From: Setoptus koraiensis
Taxonomy: Eukaryota; Arthropoda
Direction: 5' to 3'
DNA: 64,000 nucleotides
Assembly: GCA_048013815.1 (NCBI GenBank)
Contig: CM106585.1
Coordinates: 9,548,001-9,612,000 of the forward strand
Made by a program: the position numbers and the translations under genes. Shown here piece by piece: positions 50,071 to 62,200 of this stretch (positions within the stretch are counted from its first letter, which is position 1; each line of letters begins with the position of its first letter). Below the pieces are notes generated by a model. It was not told the origin of the DNA. It saw only the letters and a program-made list of their open reading frames with translations, and ran no database searches.

Positions 50071-53000
50071 TGTAAAGTGTAAATATGTGTAAATATGCGC
50101 AAATGCCCCTCGGGCTGGCACGACGAGGTAACAGCAGCAGCAGTGATTTGCAAGTGTGCCGCCGACCGCAGCCGCCCGACCGCCAGCAACCGCAATACCG
50201 GGGTACAAGCGGATCGCGGCAATAAAATGCGCCGCAATAATGCGGCCCAATAATGCGCCGCAATAATGCAACCATGCCGATGCAACGCAACCGCCAAGGG
50301 GGTACCAAAGAGTACCTCGCGGCGACCAAATCACAGCAAGAGTTGACCGAGCGGGTATCGGCGCATCGCTGTTTCGTCAGTCGGTCAGTTGGCCGATACC
50401 GTCGGTGGCGTTAGAGCACGGCATCGGCCCACGAAACAGACGAGATAGCTTGTGGCCAGAAATCGATCATGAGCACGACGACGCCGACGATGCAAATGGG
50501 CAACACACACACACACACACACACACACGAATGATGCCATTACGTCGGCCACCTCGGTTGCGTAAGCGTCTGAGGCTCGACAGCTCGAGAGCTCGAGAGC
50601 TTGAGAGCGCACAGACGCCGTTAATGAGAATAAATAAATTTTGTGCCCTTGCGAGCCGCCGACTGCCGCCCGGCGACCGCCGCGAATTCGAAGCCAGCGA
50701 GTTTCAGGCGAGCGAATCCGGAGCGAGCGAACTCGAAGCCAGCGAATGCAAAGCGAGCGAATTCGAAGCGAGCGAATCGCAGGCGAGCGAATCCGAAGCG
50801 AGTGGCCGTCGGCCAATGTTTCGATGGTGGCAATATTCTGATGGTCGCAACATTCTGACGTTCGGGCAGGTGCGCTGGTGGCCAAAGAGTGACCGCACTG
50901 CCGGCCACCCATTTCGCCATTTGCTCGCCTGGCCGGTCGCCCGGTCGCCATTTTGCCATTTGCCCAACAGGCTGGCTGGCCTGGCGACGGGCCGAGCCGC
51001 ACAAGGCGCGGGCCAGCAAAAGAGCCTCGAGGGCCGGCACGATGATTGAGCGCCGTTGAGCGACATGAGGCGAGAGGAGGGCGCCCTGACAGGCATTGGA
51101 CACGGCCCACGGACGCCAGTCGGCAACTGTCGTGTCGCATCACGCTGTCGCGCTCAGCTGAGCCAGATAATCGAGTCTCTGTTGATTTATATTCCATTTC
51201 CGGTGGCCGGACAGCGTGCGTGTTGCTGGCCAGTTGTCACCTGTCTCGCTGTCTCGCTGTGTCTCGCTGTCTCGCTGTGTCTCGCTGTGTCTAACTGTGT
51301 GTCTCTCGCTGGACTCACTGGCTTCACTCGACGGCAAGCCAGTGAGACAGCGAGTCGATCGTATCGTTCAATCAAAACGCTCGTCCAACAACTGCCTGTG
51401 ATCGGCCAATCGCCAAATATTACATAATAATATATTTGCGCCATCATCTCTCGCCTGTTAACTTGTGTCCTATCCGCCGCTGTCGATTGATATTACTGCC
51501 GGCGTGATTACGTGATTGCCAGTTGATTGGCAATGGCCGCTCAAATGCGCACCACACCAATCCACACCAATCCACACCAATCAGCTGACCTCACCTGTCC
51601 GCCGGCGTCAGCTGATTGCCAGCGGCTGGCCGGCCGGCTGGTGGCGCTGCATACAGTATCAATGATAATGAATAAGTATCGCCAAATCGCTTGCCGAGCC
51701 GGCTCGTGCTGCCGACATATGTCATTGGCTACGCCGGGCCGATTGGCCCGTCTCTTGGTCGGCCGCGCTCGACACGCCGGTCACATCAGTTAGTTTGGGT
51801 GTGGGCGCATCGCAAATTATAAATTACAAAAAATTCAAATTCATTTCAAATTGTTGTCGGCCGGCAATGGCAACTGCATGCGTCTGACGCAAGCACGCAA
51901 CGCGGTGCCCAGAGGTGCCATCTCGCCGACAGCTACCCCGGTTGTCCGCGCGCTGTTTGACGGCGTTTGTTGCACACACTCTGTGCCACACAGTCGGGCC
52001 GATTCCCAGTTGCGGTCCGGTCCGGATTTGAATCGGTCCGGATTTGAACCGGTCCGGTCCGCAGCGTGTCGGACCGACCTTGTCCGGGCCAAAGAATCGA
52101 CAATCGACTCTCACTGTCGCTGCTCATTTGACACCGCTCGGGTATTGAGGGCAGTGTGACGGCGGTGCGGCCCGCCGGTTCTATTTCTTACAGCGGCCCG
52201 GCTCGGAAACCGCAACAAAACGCGCTGTGCCGTGTGTCACGCACAGATACGACGGTGCAAGAAATGTTTGAGTTATTTTGAGTGGCCACTGTGGCCGCTC
52301 GAAATAAATCCATCATATCGGCAATATCGTGTTGTCGTGTTGCGCAACGACTCGGCCCGCAACAACAACAGCAGCGCAACAGCAACAACAGCACCAACAA
52401 CAACAGCAGCGCAACAGCAACAACAGCACCAACAACAACGGCAGCGGCGCCCGAGTTAGGTGAGCCGTAAAATTTGCTACCACTCACGGACATTATGTAA
52501 TAGTGTTGTTGCAAGTTGCCAAATCGATGATGACACCGCTCAGCGCTGCGTGCTAGTGGCCGTGCCGCCAAACGGCCAACAAATGAATCACGCAACAATC
52601 ACTCGACGACGGATGGGTGCCCATATCTGGCAACATATCTCACAGTAAATCGCACAGTAAATCCCGCACTGAGTCCCACAATGTAACCCGCGATATAACC
52701 CGCAATGTATCCCGCAATGTATCGCGCGCAGTGTGTCCCGCATGATGTCTTACGTTATCATGCGAGTTACATAACTCGCTCGCATATCTCACATATCTGT
52801 GCGGCGCCACCGTTTTGCACGCAATGTTTGGCCTGTGCCAATATCGGCTGTCTGTGCGCAAATTGTGTCGCAAAATGATTGGCAAATATACGCTGCCAAA
52901 CGGCACAATATTCGCCATTATGACGTAACGGGGGCGCCGTGTGCAGTGAGCCAGACGAGCGCTGTTTGCCGCAGCCGGAGACAGTTTGGCGCAACGACCA

Positions 53001-55041
53001 ACCGGAGACAGTTCGCACTGGCACAGCCAACAGCGCATCGAGTTGGGGCCCGCACCACCAAAAAACCACACACGACACTGCTGTGCAAGCGCGTGCCGGC
53101 GCCCCAAAGCGAACCCGAAGCGAACCCGGGGCGAACCCGAAGCGAACCCAGAAGCAACCCAAAAGGGAGCGAGTTGCGGTGGCTGCGGGCGCCCATTTCA
53201 TGCACCAGCAAATCCAGCCAAGGGGGCCCTCGGCCGGGCCCGCTCCAGTGGCAGCGACAGCCGATCTGCCAATGGGCATTTGTGTTTATTGTTCGGTGTG
53301 TCATGCGTGCTGGGTGACGGGCCGGCAGCGACAGTCACTGACGGGCGAGTCTGATTGTAAAAAGCGGCGGCTCGAACTGCTCGAGCCGCTCAACGCAGTT
53401 TGAGCGGCTCGAGCCCGTCGAACGTTCGACGGGGCCCGCGAGCGCTGCCAGTTCGCAGCCAGTTCGCAGCCAGTTCGCAGCCAGTTCGCAGCCAGTTCGC
53501 AGCCAGTTCGCAGCCAGTTCGCAGCCAGTTCGCAGCCAGTGGCGCCGTGCTCGGGCCGTGTGGGCGACACTGTCGAATTGTGCAAATTTCCATTTCTGGC
53601 GACGCGCTTCTCGCCGGCCGCGACAACAATTGTGCTCGATGAGTCAACTAATGATGATTTTAAACGTTATCGCTGCACTGCCAGCAGCAACGGAGACAAT
53701 TTCTCAAACGGGCGCTCCTGTCGGACATTTGTCGCGCAGTGTCGCCCGCCCGCTCGCCCGCCCGCTCGGTCGGTCGTTGAGCGGCCCAGAAAACGCATTA
53801 ACTGGCGACTAGGGGCGCTACCTGCCAACTGTGCGCGAATTCATTTATCTTGGCTGGCCATCTCCGTCGCGTTCGAACGAGTTGCAGCTCGACTGCTCGC
53901 AAACTGGCGACTCGCTGCTGGCTGCCACAAAGTGAGATTTTCACTATTGATAGGGGGCGCTCGCCGGGCCGGCCAGCCCGACCGACCGACGGGCAGCACA
54001 GAGTGAGAGGGGCGCACAGTGGCAGTGACAGGCGGCCGCGGCCTGAACTATACAACATGACAACGATGACATGTCATCAATAATTTTCCTCAAGCAACGC
54101 GCGCACAATGACGCAATACACGCAACAACGCCGGCCCGCATACGCTGACGCTGTCGTTGTTGTCGTTGTTGTCGTTGTTGTCGTTGTTGTCGTTGTTGTT
54201 GTCGTTGTTGTTGTCGTTGTTGTTGTCGCTGTTGTTGTCGCTGTTGTTGTCGCTGTTGCTGTCGCTGTTGTTGTCGCTGTTGTTGCCGCTGCCAGTTCGG
54301 CCCGCTGAGACCGTTACTGTGAGCGGTTGTCGCTGATCGCAATCAACAATGAACTGCTGCTTTGTTTTGATTTCGAGCACGCACGACACCTGGTTGCAGC
54401 GTCACTCGCAGTAGTTAAGCTCGTGCGTGTGTGTGTGTGTGATGTAATCGAAGTGACAACCGAAATAAACAGTGAGCGCGTTGCGTAATCTCTGTTTGTG
54501 CCCCGGTTGCAGGGGGCAGCACAGTGCTCACACAATGTAGCAACAAAAATCTATATTGTGCTGCTATCTTTGCGAAGCGCGCCTATAACGGACACTCGAG
54601 TAGGCAAAGTTGAAAGCTAGTTGAGACTAGCGTTCGTTTAGTTTTTGTAGTTTTGTAGTTTTGCAGTTTTGCAGTTTTGCAGTTTTGCAGTTTTGTAGTT
54701 TTGTAGTTTAGTTTGTTTAGTTTAGACACACTGCCCGTGACCGACTTACCTGAGAAATAGGGGAAAGCGCTGCTCATGTCGGGCGAATGAACCTGTTCCA
54801 AGTTGTCGGGCGAATCCAGACCGGCCAGACTGCCCACCAGGCCGCCCGTTTGGGGCCCGCCCAGGCCGGGCATGCCGCCCATGCTGGGCACCACGGGCAA
54901 CGCGTTGGGCCCGTGCCTACCGCCCAAAGCGCCCGTCGTTCTCATGTTGTTGCGGCGCGTCGTGCGAAAGAAATTTCTCCTAACATTAACATTGGAACTT
55001 TTCATTCGGCGCTCCTTCGACCGTCTGTTCTGGAACCAGAC
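47352..55041 (-). CDS. Lim1: Lim1/Lhx1-type LIM-homeodomain gene, 3' part
   Basis: These are the C-terminal exons of a LIM-homeodomain transcription factor, a nuclear DNA-binding regulator of neuronal and appendage development in arthropods. The visible coding order on the minus strand is 55041-54750 then 48148-47352, joined in phase 1 (AG/GTAAG to ACAG/AC). The first exon starts at homeodomain residue 47 with VWFQNRRSKERRMK, whose SKERRMK ending and following RRNFFRTTRRNNMR match the Lim1/Lhx1/Lhx5 subgroup rather than Lhx3/4 or Lmx. The tail has GPNALPVVPSMGGMPGLGGP, QPSAFGL and very long Gln runs, and ends IMQW, recalling the terminal Trp of Lhx1. LIM domains and homeodomain residues 1-46 are absent from 55-64 kb and must lie upstream. 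It is convergent with cpo. Confidence 0.85.
49999..50069. repeat. (TG)n microsatellite
   Basis: About 29 uninterrupted TG dinucleotides at 50011-50069, preceded by interrupted GTGCG units. It is the longest dinucleotide tract in the window along with (CA)n at 44994-45049. Confidence 0.95.
50686..50803. repeat. 15-bp AGCGAGCGAATCCGA repeat, about 8 copies
   Basis: Degenerate units of about 15 bp (GCGAGCGAATCCGAA and variants) keep frame on both strands and so produce open frames of Glu/Ala/Ser or Arg/Phe/Ala repeats. I read it as non-coding satellite-like DNA in the Lim1 intron. Confidence 0.85.
53447..53540. repeat. 11-bp GCCAGTTCGCA array, about 8.5 copies
   Basis: Perfect head-to-tail copies of GCCAGTTCGCA. 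There are no spacers, so this is a microsatellite-like array and not a CRISPR. Confidence 0.92.
54139..54293. repeat. TTGTCG/TTGTTGTCG array
   Basis: About 150 bases of hexamer and nonamer units of TTGTCG, changing to TTGTCGCTG toward the right end. They give long Val-rich and Asp/Asn- or Arg/Gln-rich open frames that are not genes. Confidence 0.9.
54750..55041 (-). CDS. Lim1: Lim1 exon with homeodomain recognition helix end
   Basis: It opens directly after CATAACAG with VWFQNRRSKERRMK: Val47, Trp48, Phe49, Gln50, Asn51, Arg53 of the homeodomain. The intron between residues 46 and 47 is a position used by many homeobox genes. After the homeodomain comes SSNVNVRRNFFRTTRRNNMR and a Gly/Pro/Met-rich segment ending SAFPYFS. 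The donor is GTAAGTCG. Confidence 0.92.
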
Positions 55042-55473
55042 CTGTTATGCGACACATGAAATATGCGGCGAGAAATGAAATTACAACAAGATTCATGTTA
55101 ATTAATTGGTTGATTTGCGTTGCGAGAATCATGCGAAAGTTGTGCTGAAATTGTGCTGAAATAGTGCGAAAATTATGCTAAAATTGTGCTGAAATTGTGC
55201 GAAAATTGTGCTAAAATTGTGCTGGAATTGTGCGAAAATTACGCTAAAATTGTGCGAGTATGATGCACGAGTTATCACACGTAGTTGATTATAACTAATT
55301 GGTATTAATTGGCCGATCAGCGAGCCAAATGTCACGTATCGAGTGCCAACACACTCAATATATCACGTCGGCGCTGACTGATTGGTGTGCCAGCGAGATT
55401 AGTGGCCAGTAGTAACTAGTGGCTAATTTGCATAATGGTGGCCACAGTGTGATTCCAATGGCTCCATCCAATG

Positions 55474-55524
55474 GCGCGTTATGCGTCATTGTGGCTTGTG
55501 CTGCCACAATGACGCATAACGCGC
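55474..55524. repeat. Perfect 22-bp hairpin
   Basis: Arms 55474-55495 and 55503-55524 are exact reverse complements (GCGCGTTATGCGTCATTGTGGC) around a 7-base loop TTGTGCT. It lies about 430 bases before the Lim1 homeobox exon on the minus strand. A perfect stem of this length could be a small-RNA precursor-like fold or the remnant of an inverted duplication. Confidence 0.9.
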
Positions 55525-56168
55525 AACGTGAGCCCATTATGCCATTATGACGCAACAAGACGCAACAGCTATGGTAACAGCTATGGTAACAGCGACGCCA
55601 GCGCCGACAGTGCCAGTTGGCATGAAAGAAAAAAACAATAGGAATGTGTCACTGTGTCAATTGACAACGCAGCGACAAACAATGGCCCAAAACAATGGTC
55701 AGCTGTTTGTGGTTGTTATTGGCATCGTTGGAGCGTGAAATGTCATAAGGTACCCAGCTGACCAATGTGACAATTGTGACAATTTGTGAGCGCAGTGCCT
55801 TGGCAAATTGTCATGGCATGTTGTGTGCATCGCATGGCATGGCATCGCATCGCACATTGCAATTTGTGACACTTGTGTCATGTCCAGTGTGTGTCTGTCC
55901 AGTGTTGCGTCACACAGGTATATTCGTCAGGCGGTTGTTGTCAGTGCATTCATTCAATATTCAATGGTCGTGAGACGTTCGTGTGACCGGCCAGCACACG
56001 GCATGTTCGCATGGAATTTGTGGCGGCCGATTGTGTCGTCGGCTGGCCGCATGACTGGCTGTTACATAACTGGCTGTTGCTGTGTTACACAACACAGCGG
56101 CCGGCAAACATTTAGCCGGCGCTCGATTGACGCTGATTGCGCCCGCAGCTCGCCGTTTGTCGCTGTCG

Positions 56169-56218
56169 TTGTTGCGTCGCTGTCGCCGGCCAGTCAGCCG
56201 ACAACAGCGACGCAACAA
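56169..56218. repeat. Perfect 15-bp inverted repeat
   Basis: Arms TTGTTGCGTCGCTGT (56169-56183) and its exact complement at 56204-56218, with a 20-base loop. Confidence 0.85.
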
Positions 56219-59200
56219 ACGGAGACGCTTTGCCGGCCAGACGCGCGGCCGTCAAGCTCGGCCAGATATGGCCAGAAATCGGCGGATATTTGATGGTCAC
56301 ATATGGTCGGCTCGTCGTCGGGCCAGTCTGGCCGACGACAAAGCGCACACTGAGCCGCACACACTGACCAGTGGGCCGACAAATTGAAGTTGCTCGGCTG
56401 AGATGCCCAGGCGAGCACAGGCTGCCGATTCGGCGCGCCGTCGCCGCATCGGCAGCCTACCTGTTGCTCGATATTTATCGCTTGCAGTGCCGCGAATGAG
56501 CGCCCGTTGTGGGCTGCGGTCGGCCGCGGTCGGCAACTGAGCGGTCGCTCGGAGCGTCGGCCGCGGCCGTCGGGCGGCGATAAATGGAGCATGCGATAGT
56601 ATGCAAATTAATATTAATATCGCGCCGGGCGAGTCGGCTTGCGCCAACGTTGCTCGCCGCGGACGCCTGATGTCGGCCGGCCGCCGTCGGACGGCCCAGG
56701 CCGCACTGTGGAGCCGGACCGTTGATGGCGCACCGTCGACAGTACGGTACTGGCGCACGAACATTGCATATTTGTGCATGTTATAGTCGCATTTATTTGG
56801 AGCAGTCCGACTGCAACCAACAGAACAACCAACAGAGCGCCAACAGATTCGTGCGCGCGATAAGCGACCCGACAGACACTTTATTTATTGTTGCATAATT
56901 AATCATTTAGCTCTGGGTGCTACCTGAGCGCCGCTGCTCGCCGAGAGCGTGCGATGGTGGCGCAACATGTTGCTGTTGTCGCTGTTGTTGTTGTTGTTGT
57001 TGTCGCTGTCAGACCATTAGTGTGTTTACGGGCAAAGTGTTTGTGGGCAACACGAAAACATGACGCATAAACATAAACAGCGCACACAAAGAGACGCCAC
57101 AAATTAAACAATTTTCGCCGCTCTTGCGCCGTTGCTTTATTGCCGCTGATTGCTCACCTGGCCGCCAGGCTCACCGGCTCGCTGGCTCACTGACCGCCAG
57201 GCTCACCGGCCACTGGCTGGCCAGTGAGAACAATCGCCCATTTGCTGCAACACTCCGCTATGTGCGCTCATTATGCGAAACAAAGCGACCGCGATGGGCG
57301 ATGAACGATGAAACGGTCAGCGGTGGGCTCACGACGCGCGCGCAAGCTCGTGCTGTGTGTTCCGCTGGCCCGTCGGCAACGATTGCGGCCCGCACGGGCC
57401 GCGCCACAGTGCTGCCCGCGAGCCGGCACTCGATCGGGCCGCACTCTGACCGGCGGCGCGTTCGAGCGGCGGGCGCACAATGTTCGGACCAGCGCCGAAT
57501 GCCGCCGAATACCGCCGAACGCCGCCGAATGCCGCCGAACGCCGCCGAATGCCGCCGGATATCGCCAGATATTGCGTGCCAGTGGCACGTATGCGGCAGC
57601 GGACAATGTTGCGGACATTGTTCGCCGCGTGTGGCCCGGCCGCTACCTGTGGCACCGTGCGTCGCGGTCGCCCGTCTGGCGCTGCGATTGCTGTCTGGCG
57701 CTGCGGCGTCGGCTGTGCGCTGCGCAAGCGGTACAGGTGAGCCGCACGAGCCGGTGCGGCGGCAGTGTGCGGGCGCCCGAGCGAAGGTGCGCGGCTACAT
57801 TGACAGTGTTTAGACACTCGCAACAACTTGTTGTGCAAAATGTAAAACATTGCATTTAAACGAAAACCGGCGCACAAACTCAGCAGGCCGACACCGCGAC
57901 GCGAATATCGGCACCAGCAAGCGATGCGGGCGAGATACTTCGGACGCTCGGACGCTCAGCGCTCGGACGCTCGGACATGTAATAGATGTCAGAATGTCGA
58001 CTGTAATGGCCGCCGCGAGAGGGCCCATTAATCAGGCGCATGATCGCGGTTTTGGCAAAACGGCAAAACGGCAGCACAAAGTGACAAGAGTTACACAACC
58101 GGCGCGCCGGCAAGACGAGCAAACATTGCGGGTGACCGGGCCGGGCCGGCGACCGCTCGCAGAGTGGCCACTTGTCGATGTGCCATCGACAGCATAAAGT
58201 GGCCGACAGGCAACGGCCGACAGGTAATGGCAAACAGCTGATCGCCGACAGGTAATCGGATCGGCGAGCGAGTGGGCATGCGCGCTGCGAGACAAATCAC
58301 GGCGACTCGCCAGACTGACAGGCGGCGACCGGCGAAAGAGTTAATTAGTTGCGGCTGCCGACGTGACACGACACTGATTGCTGTGATGCCGACCACTCCT
58401 GGCACCGTGAATTCTCGTGAATGTCGCCGCTCTGTAGAGGGCGCTGTTGCGCGGGGCAGCGGGCATCCCAATCGCGGGTTGCGACCGGCAACCGGCGATG
58501 AGCGGGCATGAGCGGTTGTCGGCATCAACTGGCACACAATGACCGGCACCACTGGACAGTGACACTTTTGGCGACACTGTCCGCCAGTGACACTGTCAGC
58601 CAACTGTCAATGACAGACACATGCTGCTCGTCGGGCGCGTCGGACTTGTTCGGCCCGTCCGGCTGTCGCGGCTTGTGTCGGCCGTCGCCTGTGTGGCTCG
58701 GGCCGGTCGGTTGTGTTTGCACCGCCGGCTCGACACTTGACACGTTAATCAATGTCAGCGAGATTGATTGAAGCGAGCGATCGCAGCCACAAGTCGGCCG
58801 GCCCAGCGAGCTGCTCGCTGTGCCGGCCCAAATTGCGCCCAGTTTGCGGCCGGTCGAGACCGAACTCGCAGTTCGGCTGCGGATGCGGCGTCGACGCGGC
58901 CGAGCCAACCGAAGCGTCTCGTCTCCAGTCTCGTTTGCAGGCATCCGCGACCCGTCACACGGGCGCTGCCGTCGGGACGCCGTCGAGACGAGTCTCGCCG
59001 ACGCTCGCCGACGCTCGAGACGCTCGAGACGGATCGCGGAGTCGCACAGCAGCGGGCGACACCGAGCGCTGCACTTGTTGTCTGCGGCCACTGTCGCGGG
59101 CTGTCAAGCGCCGAGCCGCGCCGTGGATCCGCATGCCGGAGACTTTGCGCTGTCGCCCGGCGCATCTCCGCCGGCGAACAGTGTGTGCGCCAGCGAAGCG

Positions 59201-62200
59201 CGTCAGCGCCGACGGGACGTTCGCCGGCGAGCCGAGCGCCGCCGAAGAGCCGAGAACGAAGAGCGGGCAGCGACGAGCGAAGAAAAATGAGATTGGTGTG
59301 GTGATTGACACGCGCTGCTCACCAGTGGCCGCTGCGGGCCGCGTCCATGGCCGCGGCCGGTCGCGCCGGCGAGCGGCCCGACAAGCGCACCGACGCCGGC
59401 AACAGCCGACAGCAACAGCCGCGCAACAACAACCACGCCAACAACAACGACAGGTTGTTTCATGCCTGTCAGAGCGGGTCGGGAATGGCGCATTAAATCA
59501 TGAAAGCAACGGGTGTTCGTCGCGATCGGCCGGCGTTGTCGGCGTCGTCGCTGTTGTTGCTGTCGCTGTTGCTGTCGTGGTTGCTGCTGTCGTTGTTGCT
59601 GTCGTTGTTGCTGTCGTTGTTGCTGTTGTTGTTGCTGTTGTTGCTGTTGCGCGCATCACTCCGGACGGTCGCCGTTGAGAGACGCATGTGATATGATATT
59701 AGACACAACTTATATCATACAAGTTGTATGCGGTATCGCTGTCGTCTCGCCTCGTCTTGCGCCGGCCCGTCGTGTCGGCCGGTTGCTCACAATTGTCGGT
59801 ATCAGCTGCCACTCGGCGGCCGGTATGAGCCGGCCCGACGAGTTGTCAGGCCGGCGAGTCGGCAGCGTTGCGACACCTCGCAGCCCGGGCCAGACTGACA
59901 GTGTTGCCGGCGCACTGACGTAACTCATGAGCCGCGTGAGCCAAACAAACAAACGAAAAACAAACAGAGCGAGCGAGCTAACCGGCCAGCGCACAAACAA
60001 AGCAGCAGCAACAACAACAACGCCAACAACAGCGACAGCAACAACAGCAACAACAACAGCGACAGCAACAACAACAGCAACAACAGCGACCAGTCGTGCC
60101 CTTGTCGCGCATTATCTGACCTCTCTATGGGACGCCTGGCATATCGCTGGCGAGCCGATTGTCAGCTGTCCGACGGAGCGTCAGCTGACTGGACCGCGCG
60201 GTATGGCCGCACCGTGCGCAAATCTGCCAGCGAGCCAGCAAGCGAGCCAGCGAGCGAGCCAGCCGGCGACTGTCAGTGAGCCGGCGACTGTCAGTGAATT
60301 GTCAAAAGCAGCTGATGCAGTTGGCCAGCGTGCTGGCGACAGTGGCGCTGTCGTGCTGCTATCACGACTCGAATATCGCCTAGAATAGCTGTCGCAGATC
60401 TAGATCGGGCAGCTGGTGTGTCACGGGATCCGGCCAGATCGTCATAACATGGAGCATGGCACAACTGACAGCTGATTGTGATTGGCCCGACACAACGCGT
60501 TACGATCAGCTGTCTGGCGCACATCGCACCGGGCGAGACTCGGTCGCGGATCGGTCGCGGATCGGTCGCGGATCCGCCGCCATCCGGCCAGATTCCGGCC
60601 AGATCGCGGCCAGATGGCGGCCAGATAGAGATGTCCGGGCTGTTACGTAACTGACGTAGCAGTGTGTGATGAATCGGTGCGATATGACGGCTAATCTCTC
60701 TGCATGCTGCAAGCGTTTATCCGTGGCTCGCCTCGTCTCGAGTTGCGGCTTGTGGAGGCTCGATTTGAATAAAGGAGATAACTCGAGACGAGCACACTAA
60801 TCACGGCCAATGGCGCGCCCACCGAATTCTATTCAAATTCATACTGCTGCTGGCTTGTTCAACAATTCAGCTTTTATTACTTTTTATTCAGCCATTCGGC
60901 CGCATTATATGCCCCATTGTATCACACAATTTGTATGATGCGCGTAATGGCCACTTGGCGATGCCAATTAGCCTGTTGATAAGACGGGGCAAGGTTGCCA
61001 AGGATTGGTTGAATGAAAGCTTTTGAGCCATTGAGCGAGCAGATAAACGGCCGGCCATATTCAATTGCGACGGCCCATTCATCAGAGCGCTGATTAGGCG
61101 ATGAGAGCGCGCCAAGTGGCCGGCCCCCGCTCACGTTATGCGAGTCATATATTTAATAGTTGCATTTAGTTGCGTATAAATTTAGTTGATGCATTTATAT
61201 AGTTCGCATAGTCTCTCGCTCGTCGCCATGTGCGCCGCAATGGCCCATCCAGCAAGATATAAATGAATTTATTCACACGTGAATACGTGGATACACACAC
61301 GAAATCATAACATTTTATCATTATTACACTATCGGCTGGCCAAACGCTGGCCGAAGTATCGCGACAACATGCCCCCAATGTCGCCCCAGTGTCGCCTGAC
61401 ATCCCCCATCGCGATACATCGAGCAGCTGACTGGGTTTTGAGCAGTGTGTCGGGCAAGCTGTTGCTGTTCGCGGACAAGTTGTTGCTGTTGTTTGCGGGC
61501 GAGCGACAACAACAACAACGACAACAACAGCAGCAACAACAACAACGACAACAACAACAGCGGCCGCATGGCGCGCGGTCTCGGCGCCTGGCGAGACAAT
61601 CGACGCACTGCTGATGTTGGTCTCAGGTACAGTCTGGCCAATTGTTGGCTCATGCGCATGATTTCGGCCTAGACAGATCGAACGGAGCGACTGGTCGCAA
61701 CCGTCGGGCCGCTCGAAGTTCGGACAGCGTCCAAGTTCGGACCGAGTGGAAGCTCGGACAGAGTGGAAGAGGGCGAAGAAGCGCAGAAGCGAATAAAAGG
61801 CTGAAATTGAACAGCAGCGAGCAAATGGGCAAATTGAACAACAAAGCAAATCTGACAAACTCAGCGTCACCGCTGACTGATGGCCGCTCTGCGAGCCCTG
61901 AGAGCTGTCCGAGGATTGAGCAGCAACTCACGGCACGATTCGCAGGCTTCGAACAGGCACAAAGAATCGACTGCAAGCGACAGTGTTCGGCCGGTGCGCT
62001 CAGGCCCACACAAAACACGCTGGCCGACAACAGCTCGAATATCTGGCCAATGTCTGGCCAGCCCCAGCGAATACCCGAAGGTTTTCAGCGTGAGCCGGAC
62101 AACACCAGCAGCAACAACAACAGCAACAACAGCGACAGCAGCAACAGCGACAGCAGCAACAGCAACAACAGGTTCATGTGCAAGCTGGCCGCCGAGAGCC

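Larger units (their letters stand above)
48149..54749 (-). other. Lim1: Lim1 intron between homeobox exon and last exon
   Basis: 6.6 kb, GC-rich. It holds (CAA)n at 48420-48486, a 59-base (TG)n at 50011-50069, a 15-bp repeat at about 50686-50803, an 11-bp GCCAGTTCGCA array at 53447-53540, a TTGTCG hexamer array at about 54139-54293 and a GTTTTGNAG 9-bp array at about 54640-54720 beside the donor. Open frames on both strands are repeat- or composition-driven; none is called. Confidence 0.6.

Noticed and set aside
53447-53540. CRISPR-like repeated 11-mer
   Set aside because: Direct tandem copies without spacers in a eukaryotic intron.
58752-59678. Open frame of 308 codons
   Set aside because: Arg/Ala/Ser-biased, ends in a TTGCTGTCG repeat, no domain pattern, opposite-strand frames equally long.
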